Positions 9,392 to 18,506 of a stretch of DNA of 64,000 nucleotides are shown piece after piece. The notes beneath the pieces are model-generated. The model had not been told where the DNA came from. It saw nothing but the letters and a program-made list of their open reading frames with translations, and ran no database searches. This DNA comes from Phycisphaerae bacterium (GTDB lineage: Bacteria > Planctomycetota > Phycisphaerae > UBA1845). Position 1 is the first letter of the stretch, and the number at the start of each line of letters is the position of its first letter. The position numbers were made by a program, and so were the translations under genes. The stretch is from contig JAJDDV010000058.1 of assembly GCA_029260135.1 (NCBI GenBank), positions 1 to 64,000 on the forward strand. The letters run 5' to 3'.

Positions 9392-12283
9392 ATGAAGACC
9401 ACGGTTGTGACAATCAGCATGGCCATGGGGCTGTCGCTGGCGGCGGCTACCAGGTTGCACGCCCAGCCGTGCAACTTCACCGGGCCGTACGAGATGCAGC
9501 ACTGGAGCAGCTCGGGGATCGACCTGGGTACGACGACGATCACGCCGGATTCGGGTCCGACGGAGTCCGCAAGCTTCGCTTACGACGTCTCTCCTCTGTT
9601 TGGCCCGGTCAGCTTTCGGACCGCTACGTTCAGCGCGAGGGCGGCCGCCACTGGCACCATCAACTTCGACTGGGACTACACCTGGGTCCACACCGGGTCT
9701 TCGTCCACCGCGCAGCTCTCGGTGTTTGCCGATATCCCATGGGGGGGCAGGACGACGATTCTCCTGGCGGATGAAACGGGGCCCGCCGGCGGATCTGCCA
9801 CGATCGACGTGGAAGAGGGCTCCGCGTTCGGCTTCATCGTCGGTGGTTCGAGTTCCGACTTCTTCGGCCCGATCCAAGGCACGGCAACCATCACCCACCT
9901 ATACAACGCCGGTGACGACTGCAACGGCAACGCGGTGCCGGACAACTGCGACATTGCCGCCGGCACCAGCGACGATCTCAACGGTAATGGCGATCCGGAC
10001 GAATGTGAAACGGTCCACAATATTACGCAGGGCACGACTCATTCCAGAATCCAGAGGGCCATCGAAACGGCAGTTGGCGCCGACGTCATCGAGGTCGGCC
10101 CGAGGGATTACGTCGAGCGGATCAACCTGTTGGGCAAGGCGATCACGCTGCGCAGCACCGGCGGGCCGGACGTCACCATCATCGACGGCGACGCCGGCGG
10201 CAGCGTCATCACATGCAGCAACAGTGAAGGACCGGGCACGGTGATCGAGGGCTTCACCGTCACGAACGGAACGGGAACCGAGGTTGCGTGGGACACCCGT
10301 GGCGGTGGGATGTTCAACTTCGGCAGCAGTCCGACGGTGACCAACTGTATTTTCCGCGGAAACTCGGCCATTCTCGGCGGCGGGATGTACAACGAACAGG
10401 GCACTCCGACGGTGACGAACTGTACCTTCCGAGGGAACTCAGCAGCCAAGCCGGGACAAGGGGGCACCGGCGGCGGGATGTACAACGGCGTGCTTGGCAG
10501 CCCGACGGTGACCAACTGCGTCTTCAGCGGCAACTCGGCCAACAACCGCGGTGGCGGGATGCACACCGTGTACGCGAGCTACCCCGTACTGATCAACTGC
10601 ACGTTCAGCGGCAACTCGGCAGGCCGTTGGGGCGGCGCGGTGGCCAGCGACGGCAGCCCGACGCTGACCAACTGCATTCTCTGGGGCAACACGGCGCCAT
10701 TCGGCGGCCGTCAGGTCTACGGGTCGGCCACGATAGACTACAGTGACTTCCAGGGCGGTTGGCCGGGCACGGGCAACATAGATAGCGACCCAAGTTTCGT
10801 GCGTAATCCTTCGGACGGCGGTGACGGATGGGGTGACGATCCCAATACGCCCGACGTCGATGAGTCGGCCAACAACGACTACGGCGACCTGCACCTGCAG
10901 GTTGGCTCGCCTTGCATCAACGCGGGCGACAACTACGCATTGCCGGACCACGTCACCACCGACATCGACGGCGAAGCGCGGATTCAGCAGTGCAGAGTCG
11001 ACATGGGCGCTGACGAAACGCCTCACTCGGGTGCCCTCATCGACTGCGACACCAACGGTATCCCGGACGAATGCGACATCGCTGCGGGCACCCTTCAAGA
11101 CTGCAACAGGAACGGGATTCCCGACACATGCGACCTCGCCGCGGGAACAAGTGACGACTGCAACGTCAGCGCTGTCCCTGACGAGTGCGAGTCAGGCGGA
11201 CTCTACGACTGTAACGCGAACGGCACCTCGGATTGGTGCGACGTCCAGTCCGGCACGAGTCAAGACTTGAACACGAACGGCGTTCCGGACGAGTGCGATT
11301 CGATCCACAATCTGACGCAGAACATCTACCACCTGACGATCCAGGGGGCGATCGTCTCGGCGGTGGGCGGCGACGTGATCGAGCTCGAGCCGGGGAGGTA
11401 CGTCGAGCGCATCGACCTGCTGGGCAAGGCGATCACGCTGCGCAGCACCGGCGGGCCGGATACCACGATCATCGACGGCGCTGCCGGCGGCAGCGTGATC
11501 ACGTGCAACAGCGGCGAAGGGCCGGGCACGGTGATCGAGGGCTTCACCGTCACGAACGGAAGTGCGCATAATGGCGGCGGGATATACATCTACTACAGCA
11601 GTCCCACACTAAGGAACTGCGCGTTTACCAGAAACTACTCCGCTCAAGCTGGTGGCGGGGTATTTAACGGCGGCGGCTCTCCGACGCTGACGCATTGCAC
11701 GTTCAGGGGCAACCAGCAGGCTGGAATGGCCAACACAGAAGGCAGTCCGATCCTGATCAACTGTGCGTTCTTCGAACTCGGCGACGCGCTAAGGAATTCC
11801 TCGTCGTTTCCGCGGCTGATCAACTGCACCCTATGCGCCGGGGGTTACGCACTGCGAAACTCCAGGGCCTACCCGACGCTGACCAATTGCATCGTCTGGC
11901 GCGGCGCGCCCCCTGTCTTCTACGATCACCAAAGCACGACTCGCGCGAGCTTCAGTTGCGTTACGGGCGGTTGGCCCGGCCCCGGCAACATTGACGCCGA
12001 CCCGCTCTTCGTTAATGCGGACGACGACGTGCGTCTGAAGGCCGGTTCACCGTGCATCGACGCTGGAGTCAGCATGGGATTGGCCGAGGATCTCGACGGC
12101 CATCAGCGGATCGTGGACGACCCCTACACGGTCGACACCGGCGTGGGCTTCCCCGCGGTGATCGATATGGGCGCGTACGAATATGGCTCTGCGCCGCAAC
12201 GCCCGGGCGACCTCGACGGCGACGGCGACATTGACCTGGACGACTTCGCGATTCTTCAGGCGGGGTTCGGCGGTATTCCGTAA
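9392..12283 (+). CDS. Large secreted right-handed beta-helix protein with DCNxNGxPDECD repeats and dockerin-like C-terminus
   Basis: 963 residues with GAGGTGAGAG just before the ATG. A signal peptide (about residues 1-25, ending LHAQ) precedes a beta-sandwich-like region, then Ca-binding-type repeats (DCNGNAVPDNCDI) and a parallel beta-helix with repeated TVTNC.F.GNSA rungs. This whole module occurs twice: DNA at 10016-10270 is closely repeated at 11306-11560, encoding a shared YVERI..LGKAITLRSTGG stretch. Between them lie four more CNxNGxPDECD units. The C-terminus GDLDGDGDIDLDDFAILQAG is a dockerin type I-like Ca loop. Likely an extracellular or surface protein that binds polysaccharide or other surface partners; no catalytic residues were identified. 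Confidence 0.88.
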   Translation: MKTTVVTISMAMGLSLAAATRLHAQPCNFTGPYEMQHWSSSGIDLGTTTITPDSGPTESASFAYDVSPLFGPVSFRTATFSARAAATGTINFDWDYTWVHTGSSSTAQLSVFADIPWGGRTTILLADETGPAGGSATIDVEEGSAFGFIVGGSSSDFFGPIQGTATITHLYNAGDDCNGNAVPDNCDIAAGTSDDLNGNGDPDECETVHNITQGTTHSRIQRAIETAVGADVIEVGPRDYVERINLLGKAITLRSTGGPDVTIIDGDAGGSVITCSNSEGPGTVIEGFTVTNGTGTEVAWDTRGGGMFNFGSSPTVTNCIFRGNSAILGGGMYNEQGTPTVTNCTFRGNSAAKPGQGGTGGGMYNGVLGSPTVTNCVFSGNSANNRGGGMHTVYASYPVLINCTFSGNSAGRWGGAVASDGSPTLTNCILWGNTAPFGGRQVYGSATIDYSDFQGGWPGTGNIDSDPSFVRNPSDGGDGWGDDPNTPDVDESANNDYGDLHLQVGSPCINAGDNYALPDHVTTDIDGEARIQQCRVDMGADETPHSGALIDCDTNGIPDECDIAAGTLQDCNRNGIPDTCDLAAGTSDDCNVSAVPDECESGGLYDCNANGTSDWCDVQSGTSQDLNTNGVPDECDSIHNLTQNIYHLTIQGAIVSAVGGDVIELEPGRYVERIDLLGKAITLRSTGGPDTTIIDGAAGGSVITCNSGEGPGTVIEGFTVTNGSAHNGGGIYIYYSSPTLRNCAFTRNYSAQAGGGVFNGGGSPTLTHCTFRGNQQAGMANTEGSPILINCAFFELGDALRNSSSFPRLINCTLCAGGYALRNSRAYPTLTNCIVWRGAPPVFYDHQSTTRASFSCVTGGWPGPGNIDADPLFVNADDDVRLKAGSPCIDAGVSMGLAEDLDGHQRIVDDPYTVDTGVGFPAVIDMGAYEYGSAPQRPGDLDGDGDIDLDDFAILQAGFGGIP
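10016..10270 (+). repeat. Internal gene duplication, unit 1 of beta-helix protein
   Basis: A 255-base segment whose close copy lies 1290 bases downstream (11306-11560). Both encode HN.TQ...H.IQ.AI followed by a shared YVERI..LGKAITL block. The near-identity of the DNA in the central part suggests a recent intragenic duplication or gene conversion. Confidence 0.85.
11306..11560 (+). repeat. Internal gene duplication, unit 2 of beta-helix protein
   Basis: Second copy of the 255-base unit at 10016-10270, in the same frame and orientation. The downstream beta-helix rungs of this copy are shorter and more diverged than those after unit 1. Confidence 0.85.
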
Positions 12284-12494
12284 TGGCTCGTCGCGGAGTG
12301 GGAGCGGGCGTTGGGTGGCTTCAGCGATTGTGCCGCAACCGACGACAAACTTCGACAAATCTGTGAGATCCTGCCAGGCTCGGGCGGGTAAGATATGCTT
12401 GGCGGTCGTCTACCGCGCGAGGAGAGACCCGCCGCGATACGGCGCAATATGGCGCGGTCGAAGTCTCGTGGCGGCTCGGTTCAGGAGAGAGCAT

Positions 12495-14483
12495 ATGCGT
12501 GCGATTCCCGCTGCCTTGTCCTTCCTCGTGTTTTCAGCCGCATCCTGCCCGGCCGGAGCATCAGATCCCGACCCGCTGCGTTTCTGGGCGCCGGCGGATC
12601 CGCCGCGCTCGCACAACTGGGTGGCCTGCACAATCAACCCGGACGAGTCGACGTTCGAAGGGATGCAGCAGATCCGCTTCACGAACAACACCGATCGGCC
12701 TATCCGCCGCCTCATTCTCTCATGGGACGTCGTTGACGGTACCGACCGGTCGCGCGAACTCGAAATCACTCAAGAAGGTCGCCCCGTTCGCGTGATCGAC
12801 GACGCGGGACCGGTCGTGTTTGACCTTCCCCACCCGATAAGTCCGTCGGCTCGCTGCGATCTGAACGTCCGATTCAAGGTCGACGGCTGGCCTAGGTTTC
12901 GCGACGGCGCCGACGAGATCATCGCCTCGCGTTTCCTGCCACGCCTGGACTGGGGATTCCCCGTACATGAGGACTATGACGTACAGATGATCGTTCCGCC
13001 GGACTACGAGGTCGCGCTCAGCGCCGCCAAGGACGCGGAGACCGGAGGATACCAAGCCCGCAACGTTCGTGCGTTCGGGATATACCTCGGTAAAGCCCAC
13101 CGCACGATGGAGGCGCGCTCCGGTGACATCGTCGTTCGCGTGGTCTTTCGAGAAGCAGCCCTGAGGTGCGCCAAGCTCCTGCTCGAAACCGCGGTCGACG
13201 CCATTAAGTTCTACCGCGACCGTTTCGGGTTCTACCCTCAGGAGTTTCTGAACATCGTTCCGGGGATGGACTCACCCGCCGGCGGCTATCCCGTGGCTTC
13301 GGGAATTGTCGTCATCCATGGTCAGCAGCAAATGGCGAAGCGTGACGCACTCCACTGGAAGTGGATCACGGCCCACGAGATCGGCCATCAGTATTGGGGC
13401 GAGCACGTCCTCGAAAAGGACGATCCGAGCTGGGTATGGATCGGCATGGGCGTGTACGCCGATCTCCTCTACACCCGCGCCCGCGGTCTTGCGCCCGACA
13501 AGCATCACGGCATGATGAAGCGCTACATCGACGGCGTCCGCGAAGGCCACGACACGACGTTGGCCATCACATCCGAGCAGCACGCGAGAGTGTCGTTCGA
13601 TTGGAACAATGTGGTCAAGCACGGCAAGGGATACAGCGTCATCAGTGCGCTCGCGTTTTACCTGGGCGAGAAGACATTCGATCGCATTCTGCGGAAAGGC
13701 CTGAAGGACTACGCCGGTCGAAGATTCGGGGCTGACGAACTACAGAGACTCAGCGAGCAGGCGTCCGGCGAAGACCTTGCCTGGTTCTTCGACCAGTGGG
13801 TGCGGACAGATCGCTACCTCGCCTACGAGATCACCTCGCAAGAAACGAAAAAACCGGGCAATGCTTTCGTTACGACCGTCGCAGTGAGGCGAGTTGGAGA
13901 CCTGGTCATGCCGGTCCCCGTCGTCGCGCTCTTCGAGGATGGATCTCAGCAGCGGAAACGTACCGACCGGTTGTTCGAACACAACGTCCTGACATTCGAG
14001 AGTAAGAGCCCCGTAAGAGAGATCGCCATCGACCCGGACCACGAACTGGCCATGGTCCTTCCGCCGCCGCCCGGAAAGATCGCGCAGCAGATCATCCGGA
14101 GCATCCGCGATCTTTCGTACACCGGCGAAGGCGATGATGCCGTAAAGCTGTTCGAGAAGGCTGAGCAAGCCAAGCTCCAGGACACCGGAACGTGGGTCAA
14201 GCTCGGGATGTGCCTCTATGACGGGGAACACTATCCACCCGCGCTGGTCGCCTTTGAACGTGCGGGAAAGTTCGCGGAAGAAGGCCGCATCTGGGGCTTC
14301 GTCTCTTTGGTCTGGCAGGGGCAGATTCTCGATCTACTGGACCGCCGCGAAGAAGCGCTCGGGCGATACCGCCGTGCTGTCGAGAAAGACACCGGTGCGA
14401 CGATGCGCCACGATCAGTACCGCATGCAGATCAACCGTGCCTGGATCGAGCAGCGATTGGAGACGCCATTCCGTCGCAAATAG
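12495..14483 (+). CDS. Secreted M1-like metallopeptidase homologue with altered zinc site and C-terminal TPR-like region
   Basis: 662 residues from the ATG at 12495 (AGGAGAG about 7 bases upstream). Signal peptide residues 1-22, M1-type N-terminal beta domain, catalytic-type domain with HEIGH at 294-298, then a helical C-terminus with TPR-like repeats (about 540-650). M1 enzymes use HExxH plus a glutamate 19 residues later, in a WLNEGF-type motif. Here the corresponding stretch is WVWIGMGVYADL: G317 is at exact spacing and M318 at a one-residue offset, so the acidic zinc ligand is missing. The GAMEN-like exopeptidase segment is also altered (GMDSPAGGYP). It may be a pseudoenzyme or use a different ligand. 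It sits among exported proteins. Confidence 0.85.
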   Translation: MRAIPAALSFLVFSAASCPAGASDPDPLRFWAPADPPRSHNWVACTINPDESTFEGMQQIRFTNNTDRPIRRLILSWDVVDGTDRSRELEITQEGRPVRVIDDAGPVVFDLPHPISPSARCDLNVRFKVDGWPRFRDGADEIIASRFLPRLDWGFPVHEDYDVQMIVPPDYEVALSAAKDAETGGYQARNVRAFGIYLGKAHRTMEARSGDIVVRVVFREAALRCAKLLLETAVDAIKFYRDRFGFYPQEFLNIVPGMDSPAGGYPVASGIVVIHGQQQMAKRDALHWKWITAHEIGHQYWGEHVLEKDDPSWVWIGMGVYADLLYTRARGLAPDKHHGMMKRYIDGVREGHDTTLAITSEQHARVSFDWNNVVKHGKGYSVISALAFYLGEKTFDRILRKGLKDYAGRRFGADELQRLSEQASGEDLAWFFDQWVRTDRYLAYEITSQETKKPGNAFVTTVAVRRVGDLVMPVPVVALFEDGSQQRKRTDRLFEHNVLTFESKSPVREIAIDPDHELAMVLPPPPGKIAQQIIRSIRDLSYTGEGDDAVKLFEKAEQAKLQDTGTWVKLGMCLYDGEHYPPALVAFERAGKFAEEGRIWGFVSLVWQGQILDLLDRREEALGRYRRAVEKDTGATMRHDQYRMQINRAWIEQRLETPFRRK

Positions 14484-14643
14484 GTCGATGCGGCTGCCGC
14501 GAACGAATTGGGTCGAGCGTTGAGGCCGCCCCGAATATTCGCTTTGCGCGAGGGAATATCCCTGTGGCCCCGCGTTCTGCGCAGGCTGTATGTTCGCACG
14601 GTGGATCAGGAACAGGGCAAACGCCCGCTCTATGAGGTCAATC

Positions 14644-15903
14644 ATGTTCGCTCGAAACAAGAAAACGCATCGGCTTGTGGCACTTCTCGCCCTCTCCACT
14701 GTGACGCTTGCACCGGCCATCTCGCTCGCTTGGGAATCCGCCCCGGCCGCACTCGACTTCTCCGAGCGCCTTGTCGCCGGCGGCCCTCACGACTTCATGA
14801 CCGTTCACCATCTAAAGATGCGCGGCACCCAGCGCGCCATCGGCAGGAAGCTCGCCGAGATCGCGCAGTCACGCCACAGCCTGCGCCCGGCGACCATTGA
14901 TGCCGACCTGGCCCTACGGCGCAGGGACTTCTACCAGGCGAACTACCCTCTGCACCTGCAGCGGGCGATGGGCGTTGCCGACCACTTCGAGATGAAGCTT
15001 GGCGACAGCGGCGACGTCACCGTCCTGCCCTACAACGTGCCGGCGGCGCCGGGTTGTTCCGTTGTGTATTACCCACCATCCCACGTCGCCGGCGGGCACG
15101 CCATGCTGAGTCGTAACTACGACTTCACGACCGGAACCTGGCAAGACCTCCTCGGCGACACGGTTCAAGATACGGGAAGAAAGACAACCGAAGATCCCTA
15201 CGTGATCGAGGTCTATCCGGACAACGGCTTCGCCTCGCTCTATCTCTGCGTGTACGAACTGCTCGGCGGCTGCTTCGACGGGGTCAACGAACACGGGCTC
15301 ACCGTGGCGTTGCTCGCCAACAACGACCGATCCGCCCCGACGCCGAGTATCACTTGGCAACCCGGCCTCAGCGAACTCGAGATCGCCCGCTACGTCTTGG
15401 ATACCTGTCGCACCGCCGATGAAGCCCGCGAAGCCCTCGCTGCGATCGACTTCTACTACATGCTCGTACCCTGCCACTACATCATCGGCGATCGCGACGG
15501 ACACTCCTTCGTATGGGAATACCCCGTCAACCGACGGCGCCGCTACGTCACGGAGGGCGACGGCGGTCCCCAGTGGGTGACCAATCACCCCATCCATCGC
15601 CGTGCCTATCCCACCGTCGAATCGATCCCAAAGGAATTGACGAGCAGCACGTTTGCACGCTTCCGCCGATTGAACGATGAGATCAACAAAGCCCCGACCA
15701 AGCGAACGCTGGAGGACATCAAGAACGCCAACCACTGCGTCCGCGCGACCGGCGGCGCCGCCGCCGTTCCCGGACGAACACTCTGGCATGCGCTCTACGA
15801 CTGTACCGAAAACTCACTCGCCATCGACTTCTATCTCGGCGAGGGAGATCCCCCAGGCCAAGAGAAACGCTCCGGCTACATTCAATTCAAACTGGAGCAC
15901 TGA
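14644..15903 (+). CDS. Secreted C45-like / choloylglycine hydrolase-like Ntn amidohydrolase
   Basis: 419 residues from the ATG at 14644, preceded by GAGGT at good spacing. Signal peptide residues 1-29 (ending SLAW). The Ntn-hydrolase landmark is C138 in APGCSVVYY, followed by LSRNYDF, as in acyl-CoA:6-aminopenicillanate acyltransferase (peptidase C45) relatives; NEHGLTVALLAN further on is also typical. In this family the cysteine becomes the N-terminal nucleophile after self-cleavage. About 110 residues precede C138 after the signal peptide, which would form the alpha chain. Expected role: hydrolysis or transfer of an amide-linked acyl group outside the cytoplasm. The substrate cannot be inferred. 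Confidence 0.82.
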   Translation: MFARNKKTHRLVALLALSTVTLAPAISLAWESAPAALDFSERLVAGGPHDFMTVHHLKMRGTQRAIGRKLAEIAQSRHSLRPATIDADLALRRRDFYQANYPLHLQRAMGVADHFEMKLGDSGDVTVLPYNVPAAPGCSVVYYPPSHVAGGHAMLSRNYDFTTGTWQDLLGDTVQDTGRKTTEDPYVIEVYPDNGFASLYLCVYELLGGCFDGVNEHGLTVALLANNDRSAPTPSITWQPGLSELEIARYVLDTCRTADEAREALAAIDFYYMLVPCHYIIGDRDGHSFVWEYPVNRRRRYVTEGDGGPQWVTNHPIHRRAYPTVESIPKELTSSTFARFRRLNDEINKAPTKRTLEDIKNANHCVRATGGAAAVPGRTLWHALYDCTENSLAIDFYLGEGDPPGQEKRSGYIQFKLEH

Positions 15904-15951
15904 TCGGACACGTGAGGAGGACATCCCCGTGCGCCGCCGCGGCAGAGGCGG

Positions 15952-16626
15952 CTACTGGGGCAGTAGGCCATGGAACACGGCGAAGTCGTTCAGATCGGCG
16001 TCGCCATCGCCGTCGTAGTCCGCGCACTCGCAGCCGGGCGCCACGGGGCTGTTTCCGGCGCCGGTGAAACAGGTGAGAAGGCTCGCGACGTCGACCAGAT
16101 CGAGCGTCGCACTGACGTCGAAATCCCCGAACGAATCGCAGACGCAGATGTTGGGGCAGTTCGCACGCGCAATGTTGGCGCAAATGTTGTCCCACTCGCC
16201 GTCGCAGCAGTACGAATCGCGCCCGCAGACAAGGTCGCAGCAGAACTCCCGCTCGCAACCACCGTCAGGCGCGTGATCCGTGCAACAGTCGCCCGTTTGC
16301 GGACACGTAAAGGGTGTGTCGCAAACATCGCAGACTGCTGCCGCGATGCCGGCACACTCCTGTGTCCAGAGTCCTTCGCAGCAAAAGGGTGTGTGGCTGC
16401 ACACCTGTTCACAGCAGAGCGGGTCCCCACATCCGACGCCCGGATGACTCTCGCAGCAAGGACCCGCCGAAGGGCACACGTCCCCAGCGGCCGATTCGAC
16501 TTGCGCGTGAGGGTCGACGGCAACATCGTTGGTGTTCACAGGCACGGCGTCTCGGCTAGGCTCCGCGCCCGCGGTGCATGCGATCATCGAGAAAAGCGAC
16601 AGCGGTATAAAGGCAGCTTGCATCAT
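15952..16626 (-). CDS. Secreted Cys-rich protein with two CC..WD..C repeats and dockerin-like C-terminus
   Basis: 224 residues with a GGAGGGGAGAG site upstream of the start. After a signal peptide (about residues 1-21) come two Cys-rich repeats with the pattern CC..HP..GC....CC..VC....FCC.G.W...CA: residues about 56-98 and 112-155. The C-terminus (CECADYDGDGDADLNDFAVF) is a single dockerin-like Ca-binding loop, preceded by a DLVDVASLLTCFTGAG helix. Such Cys repeats recur in planctomycete and myxobacterial secretomes but have no assigned activity. Likely extracellular, disulfide-bonded and surface-associated. It is convergent with the Ntn hydrolase, 48 bases away. Confidence 0.82.
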   Translation of the reverse strand: MMQAAFIPLSLFSMIACTAGAEPSRDAVPVNTNDVAVDPHAQVESAAGDVCPSAGPCCESHPGVGCGDPLCCEQVCSHTPFCCEGLWTQECAGIAAAVCDVCDTPFTCPQTGDCCTDHAPDGGCEREFCCDLVCGRDSYCCDGEWDNICANIARANCPNICVCDSFGDFDVSATLDLVDVASLLTCFTGAGNSPVAPGCECADYDGDGDADLNDFAVFHGLLPQ

Positions 16627-16738
16627 CTCTCCCCTCCAGTGTTGAGCGTGGCATCGTCATTGTATGAAGTGCGACGCTTCGATACAAGCCTGTTCTTGCG
16701 CCGGCGAAAACGCCGCAACGCTATAGTCTTAATGTGGT

Positions 16739-17401
16739 TCAACGGCATCGACGCACCAGCACGGCCCCAGCAGACAGTACGGTCGCGCCGAGTACGACAA
16801 GCCCGATCGAAGACATCGCAGGCACGGGCGGGTCAACGACCGGCAGACCTGAGACCGCAACCCGATCGATGAAGTGCGTACGCCACGATTCCCATATGAC
16901 ACTGCATCCAGCGGCTACCCAGAGCGGCCCACCCGGGTGGGACACGGCCAAGGAATGAGTGTAAGGCGTCCAACCCATGACGCCGGTCTCGCCGAGAATC
17001 GCGAAGTCCGACTCGACCTCAGGTCGTATGCTGCCGATGTAGCCGACCACAGGCCAGTTGTTAATGTCGGAATTGACGCTGTCCCAGAAGTCGAAGCTGA
17101 CCTCGACGTTGTACTCGCCCGCGGGCACATCAAAACTGCGAACGATCCACACCGTCCCGTCGTCGTTCGTTCCATCGATCGTGAAGTCTAAAGACCAGCT
17201 GCCGTCGCTGGCCTGAGCCTGGCTTCGCGTGACCGTGTAGATGAACTCAGGGGGCGGCTCCGGAGGAATCGGATTAATATGCGAATCGACCTCCCACGCG
17301 CCGAACCCGTTCTCGAAGCTCTCGACAACTTGTGCGTGTGCCGTGCCGGCCAAAGACAGGGCCGCTACCACCAACCCTGTCGCGCAACGTAATGAATGCA
17401 T
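16739..17401 (-). CDS. Secreted beta-sandwich protein with IPTL/PEP-CTERM-like sorting tail
   Basis: 220 residues from the ATG at 17401, chosen for a strong GGAGGAG just upstream; the frame is open further upstream only because it runs into the 17.5 kb repeat. Signal peptide residues 1-23 (ending AHAQ); a lectin-like beta-sandwich follows (SFENGFGAWEVD ... FDFWDSVNSD). The C-terminus has the tripartite sorting signal: VPAMSSIGLVVL, a hydrophobic helix, then RRCR. It resembles the tail of the protein at 31790-32260. Proteins like this are usually processed by an exosortase and anchored or released at the surface. No exosortase gene is in the window. Confidence 0.82.
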   Translation of the reverse strand: MHSLRCATGLVVAALSLAGTAHAQVVESFENGFGAWEVDSHINPIPPEPPPEFIYTVTRSQAQASDGSWSLDFTIDGTNDDGTVWIVRSFDVPAGEYNVEVSFDFWDSVNSDINNWPVVGYIGSIRPEVESDFAILGETGVMGWTPYTHSLAVSHPGGPLWVAAGCSVIWESWRTHFIDRVAVSGLPVVDPPVPAMSSIGLVVLGATVLSAGAVLVRRCR

Positions 17402-17526
17402 ATCACTCCTCCGCACCGAAACCGTTCGGCACCCCAGTGCACTGCTCCGAGGAGTCCCCCTCAGGGCACTTGGGAAACCATGACTTACAGTATACCGAGA
17501 CAGGCTGGTGAAAGTCGAGAGAAATG

Positions 17527-17650
17527 TAGCAGCCTGTTGAAGCAGTCGCTTTCGGTTGCCCAGGTGTAGCGCCACCACTTGTGGGTGGCGTCTTACTGTG
17601 GTTTTCGTCGCCCACAAGGGGCGACGCTACATTTTTCAACGGCCTGCTAG
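17527..17650 (-). mobile_element. MITE/BIME-like inverted-repeat element, copy 1
   Basis: About 124 bases whose reverse complement almost exactly matches 55950-56074; only about two or three differences are visible. The ends are inverted repeats of consensus CTAGCAGSCYGTTGAA. Inside are two hairpins in opposite orientation, each preceded by GTAG: one with stem CGCCACC(A/C) and loop CTTGT, the other with stem CGTCGCCC. This copy has GTAG instead of CTAG at its left border and one loop-proximal mismatch. It lies about 125 bases upstream of the CTERM protein start, so it may affect that gene's expression. No transposase is encoded; mobilisation in trans is inferred. Confidence 0.85.
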
Positions 17651-17767
17651 GCGGGCGGTCACCTCATCCGCTGCACAGACGTTAACCATTTGAAGCGAGA
17701 CTGTGGGTTCAGCCTCGGGGTGGGCAGTGGCGCATACCGGCGCGGTGAATCTGAGATGTCGACCCAC

Positions 17768-18121
17768 TTATGACCCGCTGGCCGGCTTCAAACTGCTGAC
17801 CGTGACGATCCAGCGCTTCGAAATCTCGACGCCCTTTCGCACCTCGAGCGTCCCCTTCACGACGACCGTCTTTCCGTCCAGCTTATCAGCAGATGCGCGA
17901 AAGCTGTCAGACTTGCCGAGGTCGAGCTCCCACGTGATCCCCTTGGCCGTGATCGTGGTCCCCGTCGTCTCTCCACCAATCGCCATGAGGCCGTGCGCGA
18001 GAGTCCCCTTAACTTCGACCTTGATGTACTGACCAGGTTTTTCGGTTCTCGTTTGGCCACGAACCGCCGCAACGACCAACGCAAGTGCTACGCCGCAAAA
18101 CAAGTACGATTTGAACGTCAT
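17768..18121 (-). CDS. Small secreted protein, probable beta-barrel (OB-like), unknown function
   Basis: 117 residues with CGGAGG about 9 bases before the ATG. Signal peptide residues 1-22 (ending VRGQ). The mature part is beta-rich with alternating hydrophobic residues and a C-terminal LDGKTVVVKGTLEVRKGVE hairpin, reminiscent of OB-like secreted proteins common in planctomycetes. No catalytic motif is visible and I do not recognise a named family. It stands alone between two other export genes on the same strand, with more than 100 bases on each side. Confidence 0.75.
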   Translation of the reverse strand: MTFKSYLFCGVALALVVAAVRGQTRTEKPGQYIKVEVKGTLAHGLMAIGGETTGTTITAKGITWELDLGKSDSFRASADKLDGKTVVVKGTLEVRKGVEISKRWIVTVSSLKPASGS

Positions 18122-18506
18122 GTCAACAGCCTCCGTTCTAGACGTTTTCGATGATCGTGTATCGCCGTCTCAACGCAGCCACTCGCAAGTCTACGAGCCT
18201 GCGAGGCCACGGGTCAATCGGTATTGCCCGGCGCGCAACCCTCGTCTTGTCCGCTCCGAAGAGATGAAGGCTCAACGTTGGACCGCTCCGATGAACCAAG
18301 GTTAGACCCCAAATTGCGCGCCGGATCGTGATGACGTTCCTGTCTTCATGAACACCGCCGACGAGCCACCGACCATTGTCAACCTGGCCGGGCAAAACGC
18401 AAGAGGACCCAGGGACGCCCGATGCGGGTCACACGGACGCCCCTGAGCCTATGGGGGTTGAGCCCTCACGGGCTCATCAAATCGGTTTTGCGTTCATAAA
18501 CGCACC
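18122..18506. other. Intergenic region with a hairpin next to the subtilase stop
   Basis: 385 bases without a supported gene. At 18486-18510 is a TGCGTT / AACGCA hairpin with a four-base loop, preceded on the minus strand by GTAG (18507-18510). That GTAG contains the TAG stop codon of the subtilase gene, so the hairpin lies immediately after its stop and could end its transcript. A second short stem (GAGCCC / GGGCTC) lies at about 18458-18475. Confidence 0.55.
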
